A DNA stretch of 64,000 nucleotides from Choristoneura fumiferana (lineage: Eukaryota > Arthropoda > Insecta > Lepidoptera > Tortricidae): NCBI RefSeq assembly GCF_025370935.1, contig NC_133472.1, forward strand, positions 41,289,018 through 41,353,017. The letters are read 5' to 3'. Below are positions 1-9,774 of the stretch, in pieces. Under the pieces are notes generated by a model. That model saw only the letters and a list, made by a program, of their open reading frames with translations, searched no databases and was not told the DNA's origin. The translations under genes were made by a program, and so were the position numbers. Position 1 is the stretch's first letter, and each line of letters begins with the position of its first letter.

Positions 1-149
1 GGCCTATTTACTGAATAAATAATTTAATTTTAATTTGGATAGGGAAAATTTTTGAAATTTCAGCACTGGGTTTAGAGTCTTGAATTTTGTACAATTATTC
101 ACAACACAACCTCAATGAAGACCACGTTATACATTTTGGAAATTGCAAC

Positions 150-196
150 TACCAGACCGAATAGTTTACGCGTGCGAAGCCGCGGGTAAAAGCTAG
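150..196 (+). mobile_element. 3' end of a Helitron-like element
   Basis: The segment ends in a short GC-rich hairpin (GCGTGCGAAGCCGCGGG) followed by TAAAAGCTAG, then T. The same terminus closes the better preserved copies at 33060-33274 and 49464-49689. A hairpin followed by CTRR is the usual Helitron 3' end. The 5' part is not recognisable here. Confidence 0.45.
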
Positions 197-385
197 TTAT
201 ATTATTTTATTAATAGACAATAAACTAAATTAAATAACCTCTTAACTAGAAAAGTTAGGAATTACTTAAATAAAGGCTATTTCCATCTCGGCACCTTTCT
301 TTTTCACCGTAAACTGTATCTTCTTCCCTAACGGTGAATTGCAAATAAAGTAATCCATAATTACCACACTTTGTTTTGTTTCTAC

Positions 386-1310
386 TAGTGTCCGACCGAA
401 ATTTCGGTTTCGGTTTCGGCCAATTTCGGCCAAATAAGTGATTTCGGCCGAAGTTTCGGTTTCGGCCAGAATCCGGCTGAAAACTTCGGCCGGGCCGAAA
501 TTACTTCGCGGCACGTCGCGGCTCCCGCATCGGGAGCGCTCGGCTTAATTCGGGCGCGCTCGGCCGGGTAGGTATAGGTAATGCATCGGCGGCCGTCCCA
601 GCCGGGACCAGCGACAGTCTGCATGCAGTTTGTGACGTTTGTTTGTGAACCACGTGGCGCGCGACATAATATGATGTGTTGTTTATTTATTAAATCATTA
701 TTTACTTTTTAGAATCTGTTTTTGCATTTTATGCTGTGATTATTGCACATGAGTTTGATATTAGGATTGTGAATTTAGTTTCGACATGATAAGAATAGGT
801 TGTTTGTTTTGAATAATATAACACCTATGCCGCGAATTAGTGCATTAGTGATTTTTGTTAAAGTAGCATGAATGCTGTGATTTCTCTTGCAATGTTGACT
901 TTGTCGCACGAGGTATTATTCTAAAACTTTGTTTACATCTCTGATTACAGTGATAATACTATAATTTATGTAAAAAGTTGATTTATGTTTGACTTTGTCC
1001 AAGTATTATATTAATTAGGTAACTTTGTTTAAAATTTAAAAGATTTGATTTTATTTGGTTTAAAATTTCATAATTTACCTCTAATTATATCTATTTTCAT
1101 TAAAAATAAACGTTTTTTATTTTGTTTAACAAAAAAAGTAACTGTTCTGTTATAAGAAATTCTTGCAATAACCTTTTCCTTACGACAGTAATTTTGAATA
1201 TTTTGATGTAAGTCTTCAAAAATTTCGGTTTCGGTTTCGGCCGAAATCAGAAAAAAAACCGAATATTCGGTTTCGGTTTCGGCTAAAAATTGTGTTTCGG
1301 TCGGACACTA
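386..1310. mobile_element. non-autonomous hAT-like element with TTTCGG-rich ends
   Basis: The ends are perfect inverted copies of TAGTGTCCGACCGAAA (386-401 and 1295-1310). They are flanked by GTTTCTAC (378-385) and GTTTTTAC (1311-1318), an 8-bp target duplication with one mismatch, which points to the hAT superfamily. Inside each end lies a run of TTTCGG units. The left part also holds a GC-rich block at about 505-660. No transposase ORF is visible. Confidence 0.65.
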
Positions 1311-2313
1311 GTTTTTACTTCCGTTCTGTATCGTTCGCGTAATTGTAAACATATGAGCGAAGAAAGTTAATAGATGAAAGGCCGCCGCCGGCCCGCGCGC
1401 ACTTGCCGATATATTTCTATCCTATTCGCACACCGACCCGCGACCAGGAGCGAGTTGCGCATTCAAGGTCACGCGCTTTTAATTTTTATGTAATAATTTA
1501 ATTAGCGAATCATTTTATTCCTTTCAGCAAAATTTAAAGAAAATTTAAGCTTTGTCGGTTCACATGAAGAAATTTATAGGTAAATAAGATATTCGATGTA
1601 CAATTTTATCCTCGGTACAAAAACAATAAAAGAAACGAACATATTTGTTAATTAATTAGTTCTACTTAAGTCACCTTGGTGAAAACTTACAGATAGGTAC
1701 ATTCTAAACTACTTTTTTTTGTATTCCCAACTTTTCACTATTTGTATGATTTTGTAAGTAGTTTTTTTTACAAATACGCTAAAATTTATTTTATGACTGG
1801 AAACTCTTACAAAAAACTGGAGAAAGTTTATTTAGAGGATAGTGATCTCTTAATAATTGAAAGTGTACACTAATCCCTACTGTAGGGTTTTTTGTGTTCG
1901 AGCAAACCCGTAAAGTTTATTTCCTACCCTATTTCATAATTCTTCTGGAGGGTATAAGCCAACATTTTTATAAGGGTGTCTAAACCATCAAAATATTGTT
2001 TACAAAAAGAAATCGAGACTGTAAGAATTAATCCACAATTATTTTTTTACTGACTAGTCTACAAGACTTAACGAGAAGACGTTCGTTAGCCGAAACAGGT
2101 CGGTGACCGCATTAGGTGAATTTGTCATATTGACTTGATTTAACAAATAGGTACTATTAATCTGGAACACAATGACAGCTGATTACTTTCACAGCCTTGT
2201 AAGTGCTGTTAATAATAAGTACGTAATTGCCACGGAAATACAGTTGCCGCCACTTGCTGGTGTAATTTTGCAAATCTAGCGGCTGATGGCTGACGGCAAA
2301 AGCCGTTGTAGGC
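1311..2313. other. AT-rich intergenic DNA, nothing recognised
   Basis: Apart from a GC-rich patch at about 1378-1480, I see no coding potential, repeat structure or RNA gene here. Confidence 0.5.
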
Positions 2314-2447
2314 TTAGTCGAGTTCATAAACTTGTAAGCAAAAATTTTATCAAAACATAACAACAAGACAACAACACAGTTGACAATAGAGTAGTGTTCA
2401 GATATTTTTGATCAAATTTTTGCTCACAAGTTATGAACTCGACTGTA
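2314..2447. mobile_element. MITE family A (Tc1/mariner-like termini)
   Basis: This is a foldback element whose ends match TAGTCGAGTTCATAAACTTG and its reverse complement. The same family recurs at 15279-15414, 39029-39159 and 40355-40491 as near-complete palindromes, with half copies at 15100-15157 and 21684-21755. Better copies are bordered by TA. It has no coding capacity. Confidence 0.7.
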
Positions 2448-2666
2448 TTTAGGTACATCGGTTTCCAAAACAAAAGTTTCAGTTTGTTTAATTGCACATT
2501 TCTTACAATAATTTTATAAAAAAATTATACCCTGTTAGGGCGTAGCAATTTAAAAGTTAAGTATCTACTCGTACATTAAGTAAACCCCGCACATTATTGG
2601 TGGAAAAGCTGCTTCATAGCGGGCATGTCATCGACGAACCCACTCATCTAGGATTACTTTAATGTA

Positions 2667-3145
2667 TTTTTCATCACACTTGCTCGTAAACAGCGTCGAA
2701 ACATGCAGGCTACCTTGGTTGCAACCCCCCAAATAAAACCCTCGACCTTAATGTGCTTGTCATGAAACCCTTGGTCGGTAAATGAGTCATTGCGCGTACT
2801 AACTTTCATGTCATGAAGCCCAAGGTCGGTAAATGAGTTTGTTACTGCATGGTGTGCTGCTGCTCCGTGCGCGCGCTGCACACGCACGCCATGCACATGC
2901 TGCACATGGCGCTGCCAAGAGCGCAATCAGCGGTATCGGCAATTTATGAAAAAATATTAGTTTTTCTATTACAAATATACAATTTCACTCGCAAATGTGA
3001 TGAAAAACATTGTATGTCGCACGCGCCGTACTAGAATTACGAACATCGACTCATTAAAGCCCTCAGTCTTGGACTTCGGGCTTCTAATAGACTCTCGTTC
3101 GTAATTTCTTATTTACCGCCCTTAAGACACAATGTACTATTGTAT
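2667..3145 (-). repeat. dispersed repeat family B, copy 1
   Basis: This is about 480 bp shared with 16421-16923 and 38431-38847, which are in the opposite orientation. One end reads TTTTTCATCACACTTGCTCG, and an inverted near-match (CTCGCAAATGTGATGAAAAAC) lies about 330 bp inside. The core has two spaced copies of GGTCGGTAAATGAGT and a GC-rich CpG patch. ORFs across it are not conserved between copies, so I do not call a gene. Confidence 0.65.
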
Positions 3146-3705
3146 TGTAGAGGGCAAAATTTGTTGCCGCTGAGTTTGGTACATGTTACTTTTAAGGGCG
3201 AAGTTAACACATTCACACATATTTCATTCAAGCGATAAATTTGTAACTACAACAAAGACGTGATTTCGAAAATCTGTTATGCCTCGCGACCATTTTTGTC
3301 GTGCGTTTGAGAGTGCCTTTCTTATTTAGGTATATATCTTCTTTGATTTGGAAATTCATAGATTTTTCAGCTCATGATTTTTCCGTAGTTTACTTAAATG
3401 AAGTGTTTCTATAGCGGCAATTACACTGCGTCGTTTACCTAATGCGGTCGCCGAATTTGTTTCAAACTACTTCGGCGAACGACTGTCGCCTTTACATTAG
3501 TCTGTCCGTCTACTGCGGCGGCCATATTAAGGCGGTGGCAGCTGTCGCTCGCCGAATGCGGCCGACTGTGTTCCTTACACCTTTGCGGTCGCCGCATGCA
3601 GCATGCTCAAAGGACTCAAAGGACTAGGGCTCGTGTGACTAATGAGTTCTAGTCTTGAAAATCGAATCAAGTCTCGAAAAGAAGACTAAAAGACTTGAGT
3701 TTTTT
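3146..3705. other. intergenic, no gene recognised
   Basis: There is a moderately GC-rich patch at about 3420-3620 with several CGGCGG/CCGC motifs. No supported feature. Confidence 0.4.
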
Positions 3706-4140
3706 CATCATCATCATCATCATCGGCCTATCTTAGTCCACTGCTGGACATAGGCCTCTCCAGTTGTACGCCACTGAGCACGATCCTCGGCCAGTCTCAT
3801 CCAGTTCTTACCAGCTAACCTGCGAAGATCATCGCTCCACCTAGTCTGAGGGCGTCCTACGCCACGCTTGCCGATTCGCGGTCTCCACTCAAGAACTCGT
3901 TTGCCCCAGCGGTTATCAGTTCTTCGACTGATATGGCCGGCCCACTGCCACTTCAGTTTGCTTATCCGGTGAGCCATGTCAATGACTTTAGTTCTGTGTC
4001 GGATCTCCTCGTTTCGAATTCGATCCTTCAGAGAAACTCCGAGCATAGCCCTTTCCATAGCTCGCTGAGCGACTTTAAATTTGTGGACCAGCCCAACCGT
4101 GAGTGTCCACGTCTCGGCACTATATGTCACGTGAGTTTTT
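3706..4140 (-). mobile_element. non-LTR retrotransposon ORF 3' end, RTE-like family
   Basis: A minus-strand frame of about 136 residues begins MTYSAETWTL and continues with QRAMERAMLGVSLKDRIRN, LKWQWAGHISRR and GRPQTRWSDDLRRLAG, ending EAYVQQWTKIGR. This is the C-terminal part downstream of the reverse transcriptase palm in a common lepidopteran non-LTR family. It is followed by an (ATG)n tail, seen as ATC repeats at 3706-3723 on the + strand. The upstream RT and endonuclease are missing, so this is a 5'-truncated copy. Confidence 0.8.
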
Positions 4141-5289
4141 TACAACACTAATTATGTGTCATTGAGGTTGTGAATCGGATCGGTGGTTGTGATCGGTGCT
4201 GCTGTTAATAATAAACACCCCAGCGCTGGTGTATCTCTTACATTTTGGAATAATTGGTGAATTTCCTCGAAGCATTCTCGACAAATACAATAAAGCGGGA
4301 AGTCGAAATATCGAAGTTCAATAATGGTTGTTTGAACTACGACATTTGAATATTGAAATAATTAGCAAAACCGAATTGGGCAAGATATAGGTCACTTACA
4401 GTTTGTTCTGGCTCTATTCCTCAGTGCCAGGGACACATTTAAGACGCAATCACAGCACATTCACAGTTTTTTATGAATAATTTAAAAGAGCGCGCGCCGG
4501 CCGGCCTACATTTTTAGCTGTCAATTTTGCGAGACTCCTGGTGGCGCCGCCGCGCGGGAGAAAGCGGGAAGTTCATTCAGCCAGTATGTTTTTGAAATGC
4601 GCAGGTTTTAATGCACATATTACTAATTATATCTGCCCAATGTAACGTGCAATGGTAAATGAAGAACAAAATTTAATCTTTTGAAATTTAACTCTTTTCC
4701 AGGCCTCCCTAACTAAGCGCGCGCGCGCTTATTATGACGCGTGCCGTGGTTCTTATTAAAATGTCATTAATGTCTAATTTTGACAAAATCACTCATCTTC
4801 GTGGAGACGAAAACTATTTTCAACAACTTCAATTGATTTTGTACCATATTGTAGGTAAACGTAGCAAAGTCGAATATTTTTGTACATTTTTATGTGGTCG
4901 CTATATGGACTATACCTGGAAAAGGGTTAATACTAGTGACCCTGTAAGCTGTAGAACTCGTGAGTCTGTCTTTGCATAGGTATGTAGCTTACATTTATGT
5001 CCACCGTGCTCATAGAAACCCCTATTTTATTGCTACTTCGGAAAAAAATCTTGAACTGACAAAAAACCTAATATCGATGCCGTCACAAAATTTCACGAGA
5101 TTCGATTAAGAAATCGACCGCTTACTTTCTCAACCTCGTACCTGGCTACATTAAATTGCTTTAGGAATTATATTTATGTCAAGTATATGATAGAGTGTCG
5201 ATTTGTTGGATGTATTACCTATAACTAACTAATTATAGTTAGTATAAACGCAAAGATATTTTTATTTTAACGCTCTCTTGTAAGAAAAG
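4141..5289. other. intergenic with a short dispersed repeat at 4731-4811
   Basis: Bases 4731-4811 (ACGCGTGCCGTGGTTCTTAT and on) recur inverted at about 12699-12776. The 81-residue frame at 4734-4979 overlaps this repeat and resembles no family I know. The rest is unassigned AT-rich DNA. Confidence 0.4.
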
Positions 5290-5549
5290 AATACGGTATT
5301 TGACCATTTTGTATATCGACGGGGAAGAAGTAAATCCTCCTATCTTACATTTTTGGGCAAATTGACTTTTTAATGTAGTTAGATGTAAAATTTTATTTTA
5401 CGTATCCTGTAAAGATCTCCTATCTACATGTTCAAGTTTTAGGCGATTTTTTGTCAAATAGAAATAGCTCTTAAAATACAGCTTTTATATTTTGTAAACA
5501 TTTTTATGAAAAAACCTCCTTTCTGCTGGAAGAAATTACTCCTATCTGT

Positions 5550-5860
5550 TTCGCGCGTGTTTTTGCTGAAAATATCTCCTATCTGCATAACGAAACGTGT
5601 TTACTCGACCGCTGCGCTCGCGCGACTGACTGGTGTGTTGAGTTGACAACCGCGTAACGTCTTGACGGCTGATCGCGCGATGTCTAGGAGGTTCTAGTCC
5701 GTCTATACAGATGGTGTTAGCTTCGCTCAGTTTGCACAACCGCGCCGCTGCTTACTAATATCACAGTAACAAGTGCAAGTTTTAACGTGCATCTCGTGAA
5801 ATATATTGTGAAAAATAGAAAATAATGTTTAGTTTGTGTTGGATTGTTAATGATTAAGGT
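5550..5860 (+). promoter_or_regulatory. GC-rich leader-like segment inside the composite element
   Basis: A CpG-rich stretch (about 5590-5760) leads into an AT-rich leader and then a good donor-like site, ATTAAG|GTAAGT, at 5858/5859. This resembles a promoter plus non-coding first exon. No matching downstream exon was found, so the call is tentative. Confidence 0.2.
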
Positions 5861-6039
5861 AAGTTTTACAATATAGATTACAAGGTAGTAAGTTTACAAG
5901 GTAGTTTTTTTTGTTTTAAAAATACCTCCTATCTCCGTATATAACGTAAAAAAGAGATGTTGGCATTGTTAATACTTTGAAGTTAGAAGATCTTACTAAC
6001 GGCGAACCTGGACGACAGGCATTCATTTTACGTGTGAAA

Positions 6040-7392
6040 TAGATACCTATGATGGTTTATCTTATACCTAATTACAATGTTCAGGCACTGCGTAATATTG
6101 GACGAGAAGATATTACAAAGTTTCCCGAACGCTGCCCATCCGAGTTGGATTCTTCGGGCGACCTCTTTGTCGAAGTTGGACCTACCCAATTGGTCAACTT
6201 GTACAAGGTGAACATAGTGGTCAACAACTTCGAGTGTATCGTTCCCAGCGATAACCGGCACGGGTGTGACATGGACATTTGACATGATTTTTAGTCTTGA
6301 CCATATTCATCTTAAGACCCACCTGAGGTCACTGAGCATAGTATTTAGCTCCTCCAGCGACTTTGCCATTATGACTATATCATCGGCAAAACGAAGATGG
6401 GTGATGTACTCGCCGTTTATATTGATGCCGAATTGCCGAACCTGTTCCAGTCCAAGAGCTTGAAAACGTCCTCCAACGCATTTGTGAACAGCTTCGGAGA
6501 AATAACGTCTCCCTGTCTCACAACTCGCTGTAGTTGGATTGGTTGTGTACTCTCGTTCTGCAACCGGATCGACATAGTGGCGCTGCTGTACAAACTCTTT
6601 AACACCTCGATATATCTATAGTCAATATGGCATCGCTGAAGGGACTGCAATACAGCCCAGGTCTCGATTGAATCGAAGGCTTTTTCATAGTCCACAAACG
6701 CTAAACATAGTGGCCGATTATTCTCCTCGGTCTTCTGTATAATCTGGCGGAGCGTGTGAATGTGGTCTATGGTGCCTTTACAGAATCCAGCTTATTCGGG
6801 AGGATGGAAATCATCAAACCTTCGCTCGAGACGATTCGTAATGACCCTCGAAAATAACTTGTATACATGACTCAGGAGTGAGATGGTTCTATAATTCTTC
6901 AATAAGGTATTGTCGCCTTTTTTGAAGAAGAGCACCACCACACTCCTGTGCCATGCATCTGGCGTGGTACCCTCGAGTATGACGGAATTAAATAACCTCT
7001 GGAGGACTACAAGTACCGGTTTACCACCCGCTCTCAGAAGTTCTGTCGTGATTCCGTCATACCCCGGAGCCTTGTTGTTTTTAAGTTGTTTGAGAGCCAC
7101 TCTAATCTCGTACAGGCTGATATCTGGGATGTCTTCAGTGTAATGACGGATTAGTTTAGCTCTGGTATCTTGAGCTGCACCTACAACGGGCTTCTGTGTC
7201 GAGGCATATAACTGTTCGTAAAACCTTTCGAGCTCTCTCAACAACTCCGGTTTCGATGAGATGATACTGCCATCGTCGATCTTCAACTTAGTCATTTGGC
7301 TTTTCCCAATAGACGAATTCATTGCGAACACTAGAGCCCTGGTTTCGCTCAATTGATTCCTTAATACGTGCAGTATTAAAGGCACGCATATT
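6040..7392 (-). pseudogene. broken non-LTR reverse transcriptase (RTE-like), truncated at both ends
   Basis: Read on the minus strand, the order is MRAFNTARIKESIERNQG near 7390, then LKNNKAPGYDGITTELLRAG (RT fingers) and FKKGDNTLLKNYRTISLLS. A premature stop follows FHPPE (near 6790), then FVDYEKAFDSIETW, RQGDVISPKLF and the palm motif FADD (6379-6390). Last comes NVHVTPVPVIAGN with RRIQLGWAAFGKL. Frameshifts lie near 7320, 6430 and 6290. The C-terminal MTYGAETW region is absent; that part is seen in the fragment at 3706-4140. Non-functional. It splits the CTCCTATCT element, so it inserted later. Confidence 0.85.
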
Positions 7393-8567
7393 TGTTATTT
7401 GTTAATTTACCTACTAATAACTATAACTCTGGGTTTACTTAATTTTTGCTAGGAAAACCATCGGAAGCAGTAAAGAGAAGATTTTTTAATGATGATGACA
7501 CAGGACCCAAGTATCCTAAACTTTAGTCTATCGACTATTAACAGAATAATAAAATCGTAATTTTGTTTAAAGTTTATACCTTCAATAAAGATATTATTAC
7601 GGTGTTGGCGACTTATTGATATATTTTTTATTTACAAAACGATATTTAATTATTATGTTGTATGCTCTGTAAATTTTCAGCTAAGATATTCACTTTCTAA
7701 TTCTTCCCCTATTCCATTGAAATATCTTCTAACTTGAACTCAATTTGGGATTCGTAATAAGCAATACCTCCTATCTTACAAAATCATGCTTAATTTATGT
7801 TATAAAGTACTTATTGATATTATTCTAAATAAAGATAAGGTTTTTGATGCTGTAGAACATTGTTTACACAGAGAAATTATACTAATATTAGGAATTTGAA
7901 GGAATCTTTACTAGTGGAAAAATCGTCTAACTTCAAAATACTCGACACAACACAAGGAACAATACCTTCTAACTTGCACTTACTTTAAATCCTGTAGCAC
8001 TACTAAATAATAATTAGTTTAAAAAAACAACTACTTAGATAACAAACAAACCCTCAGAACATCAGATCAAGGTAAAATTATAAACAAAAAAGATATTCAG
8101 TTTTTTCCTTCTCCTGTAAAGTTAGGCCTGTGTGAGATAGGAGAATTTACTTCTTCCCCGTCGATATGTTAAATTTTATAAATTAAAACTACACAATGCC
8201 TGTTATCGAATAGAAAAACAATTTTTAAGCTACCTTTACAATTAACAAAGTTATAAAGGTTTGAAATTCAAGATTAGACAGAGAAAGACATACTGGTATG
8301 TGACGTCACACGCCAGTACCGCCATACTTGCTGCATAGAGAAAAGCGTTTGAGAAAGAGACAGGTATATAGATTTTTCAAAAAATCACTATTAATCCAAT
8401 TTTCAACCGATTTAAATTTTCTCTTCGCTAAACACTATCTGTATATCTATATTTTCATAATAATATTAAGATATGGCAAAATCAGGAGTTGTCAAATACC
8501 GTATTGGTTGTTTACGCAGAATTAGCCATTGTTGAATGTAACTCTCTCCTAATCTCCTCCACGGCAC

Positions 8568-8609
8568 CACAGAATAACTGTTGCTAGTAGTACTATTAGT
8601 TATTCTGTG
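8568..8609. repeat. perfect 12-bp inverted repeat
   Basis: CACAGAATAACT (8568-8579) and its exact reverse complement (8598-8609) are separated by 18 bases. They lie 24 bases before the ATG at 8633. Function unknown. Confidence 0.6.
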
Positions 8610-8632
8610 ACTCCGTCCTATTCTCCGTCTTC

Positions 8633-8884
8633 ATGAGCAAGTACCTCCACCACCAGTCAACAGACCATCTCATCTGGGGTCTGCTTACAATCATCTTGTG
8701 GTCCGCGGTCTCCACACCAGCACTCTGTAGGCCCAGCGGTTATCCACTCTACGTGCCATATGCCCTGCCTAGTTCCAATGAGATTAAGAGAGAGTTACAT
8801 CCAGCAGTGGATAGAAAAAGCCTGAAAAGAAAAAGGAGAAGAGCCATTGTGGGTTGCGCGGCGTTGCACTTTCATCGACGATAA
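8633..8884 (+). CDS. possible small secreted or prepropeptide-like protein (83 aa), unidentified
   Basis: The ORF starts MSKYLHHQSTDHLIW. It then has a hydrophobic stretch (about residues 14-31, LIWGLLTIILWSAVSTPA) ending in a plausible signal peptidase site. After that come a Pro/Tyr-rich spacer, KR at about residues 52-53, a strongly basic block (KRKRRR, about residues 65-70) and a short tail, AIVGCAALHFHRR. Hydrophobic leader plus dibasic sites is the layout of a neuropeptide precursor, but I recognise no mature peptide. It is in repeat-rich DNA just upstream of a MITE, there is no homologue to hand, and it could be a chance ORF. Confidence 0.22.
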   Translation: MSKYLHHQSTDHLIWGLLTIILWSAVSTPALCRPSGYPLYVPYALPSSNEIKRELHPAVDRKSLKRKRRRAIVGCAALHFHRR

Positions 8885-8902
8885 GGTGTTCATGTAGATA
8901 TA

Positions 8903-9076
8903 GTACTATCAGCCAAATAAGTGGTCTATCAATTTTTAAACAAGTTCCTATCAAATGAATACGTCGCTAAAGTCGAACTTTCAAGTTGACAGACACGTCC
9001 ATTGGCATTATTGTTTTATGACATGCAAGCGATTATCAACTCTGAGGTGGTAGACCATATATTTGGCTGATGGTAC
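8903..9076. mobile_element. MITE family C
   Basis: Terminal inverted repeats read TATCAGCCAAATAAGTGGTC on the left and, inverted, ACCATCAGCCAAATATATGG on the right. The interior includes GACAGACACGTCCATTGGCA. A half copy with the same interior lies at 23694-23815. Confidence 0.6.
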
Positions 9077-9187
9077 CTACTTATACGCGGCTTTGCTAGT
9101 GGAATTATTAGGACTGTAGGATTGGCAGTTGAACTGAAATTCCGGGATTTTTAGCACGAATCAACATGGTTAAGCGACAAAAAAAAA

Positions 9188-9436
9188 TGCACTGGTGGCC
9201 GAGCGGTTCGCACCTCTCAGTTTTTAGAAATTCGTGCGCCAAATTACATTTGTACCACGAGCTTTACGGTGAAGGAAATATCGTGAGGAAACCTGCACAA
9301 ACCTGCGAAGCAATTCAATGGTGTGTGTGAAGTTCCCAATCCGCACTGGGCCCGCGTGGGAACTACGGCCCAATCCCTCATTCCGAGAGGCCTGTGCCCA
9401 GCAGTGGGACGTACGAGTATATAGGCTGGGATGATA

Positions 9437-9518
<82 letters not shown>

Positions 9519-9519
9519 C
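9188..9519 (+). mobile_element. tRNA-derived SINE family 1, internally deleted copy with long (GAT)n tail
   Basis: It starts CACTGGTGGCCGAGCGGTTCG, jumps to the SINE body (TTACCACGAGC..., AATCCGCACTGGGCCCGCGT) and ends CCCAGCAGTGGGACGTA...GGCTGGGATGAT. The tail is about 88 bp of GAT repeats (9431-9518). Compared with 11567-11866 and 62579-62890, most of the tRNA-like head is lost. The polyhistidine frame on the other strand is an artefact of the GAT repeat. Confidence 0.75.
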
Positions 9520-9601
9520 GCGACATTGGCCATTGTTTGGTTACGCGAAATTGCAGTAGATATCCATTGACGCTATGTGGTAAAATAGATGTTAATTTCA
9601 G

Positions 9602-9774
9602 AAGACGGCAAGCTCCATTACACGGGAACGATGGATGTTCTCAAATCCCGACCAGTTTATGGCTACTTGGAGTTTCCGAACGAGTTCCCCGTTCTCCAGC
9701 TGGCTGTGCGTCTGCCAGACTTCAGGTTCAGGATGTTCAGGAACAACATGATACACGAGATTGTCAGCGATTTG
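9602..9774 (+). CDS. Otof-like: ferlin exon 1 of this window (Fer region)
   Basis: The acceptor TTTCAG is at 9596-9601 and the donor is G|GTTAGT. It encodes DGKLHYTGTMDVLKSRPVYG...FRNNMIHEIVSDL, matching the otoferlin stretch before the Fer helices. It enters at phase 1 and leaves at phase 0. An upstream exon is required but was not found in the window. Confidence 0.85.

Larger units (their letters stand above)
5290..8505. mobile_element. composite DNA transposon remnant with CTCCTATCT subterminal repeats
   Basis: Outer inverted repeats AATACGGTATTTGAC lie at 5290-5304 and 8491-8505. A second, inner, perfect 23-bp inverted repeat (core CGACGGGGAAGAAGTAAAT) lies at 5313-5335 and 8145-8167 and runs into CTCCTATCT on both sides. 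CTCCTATCT occurs exactly at 5337, 5417, 5539, 5577, 5926 and 7768, and inverted at 8135. Dense short repeats inside inverted termini are typical of transposase-binding subterminal sites. The middle is occupied by a minus-strand reverse transcriptase copy. No transposase for this element is visible. It may be two nested related elements. Confidence 0.55.

Noticed and set aside
9224..9526. 100-residue minus-strand frame beginning with a polyhistidine run
   Set aside because: It is the complement of the (GAT)n SINE tail plus SINE body; not a gene.
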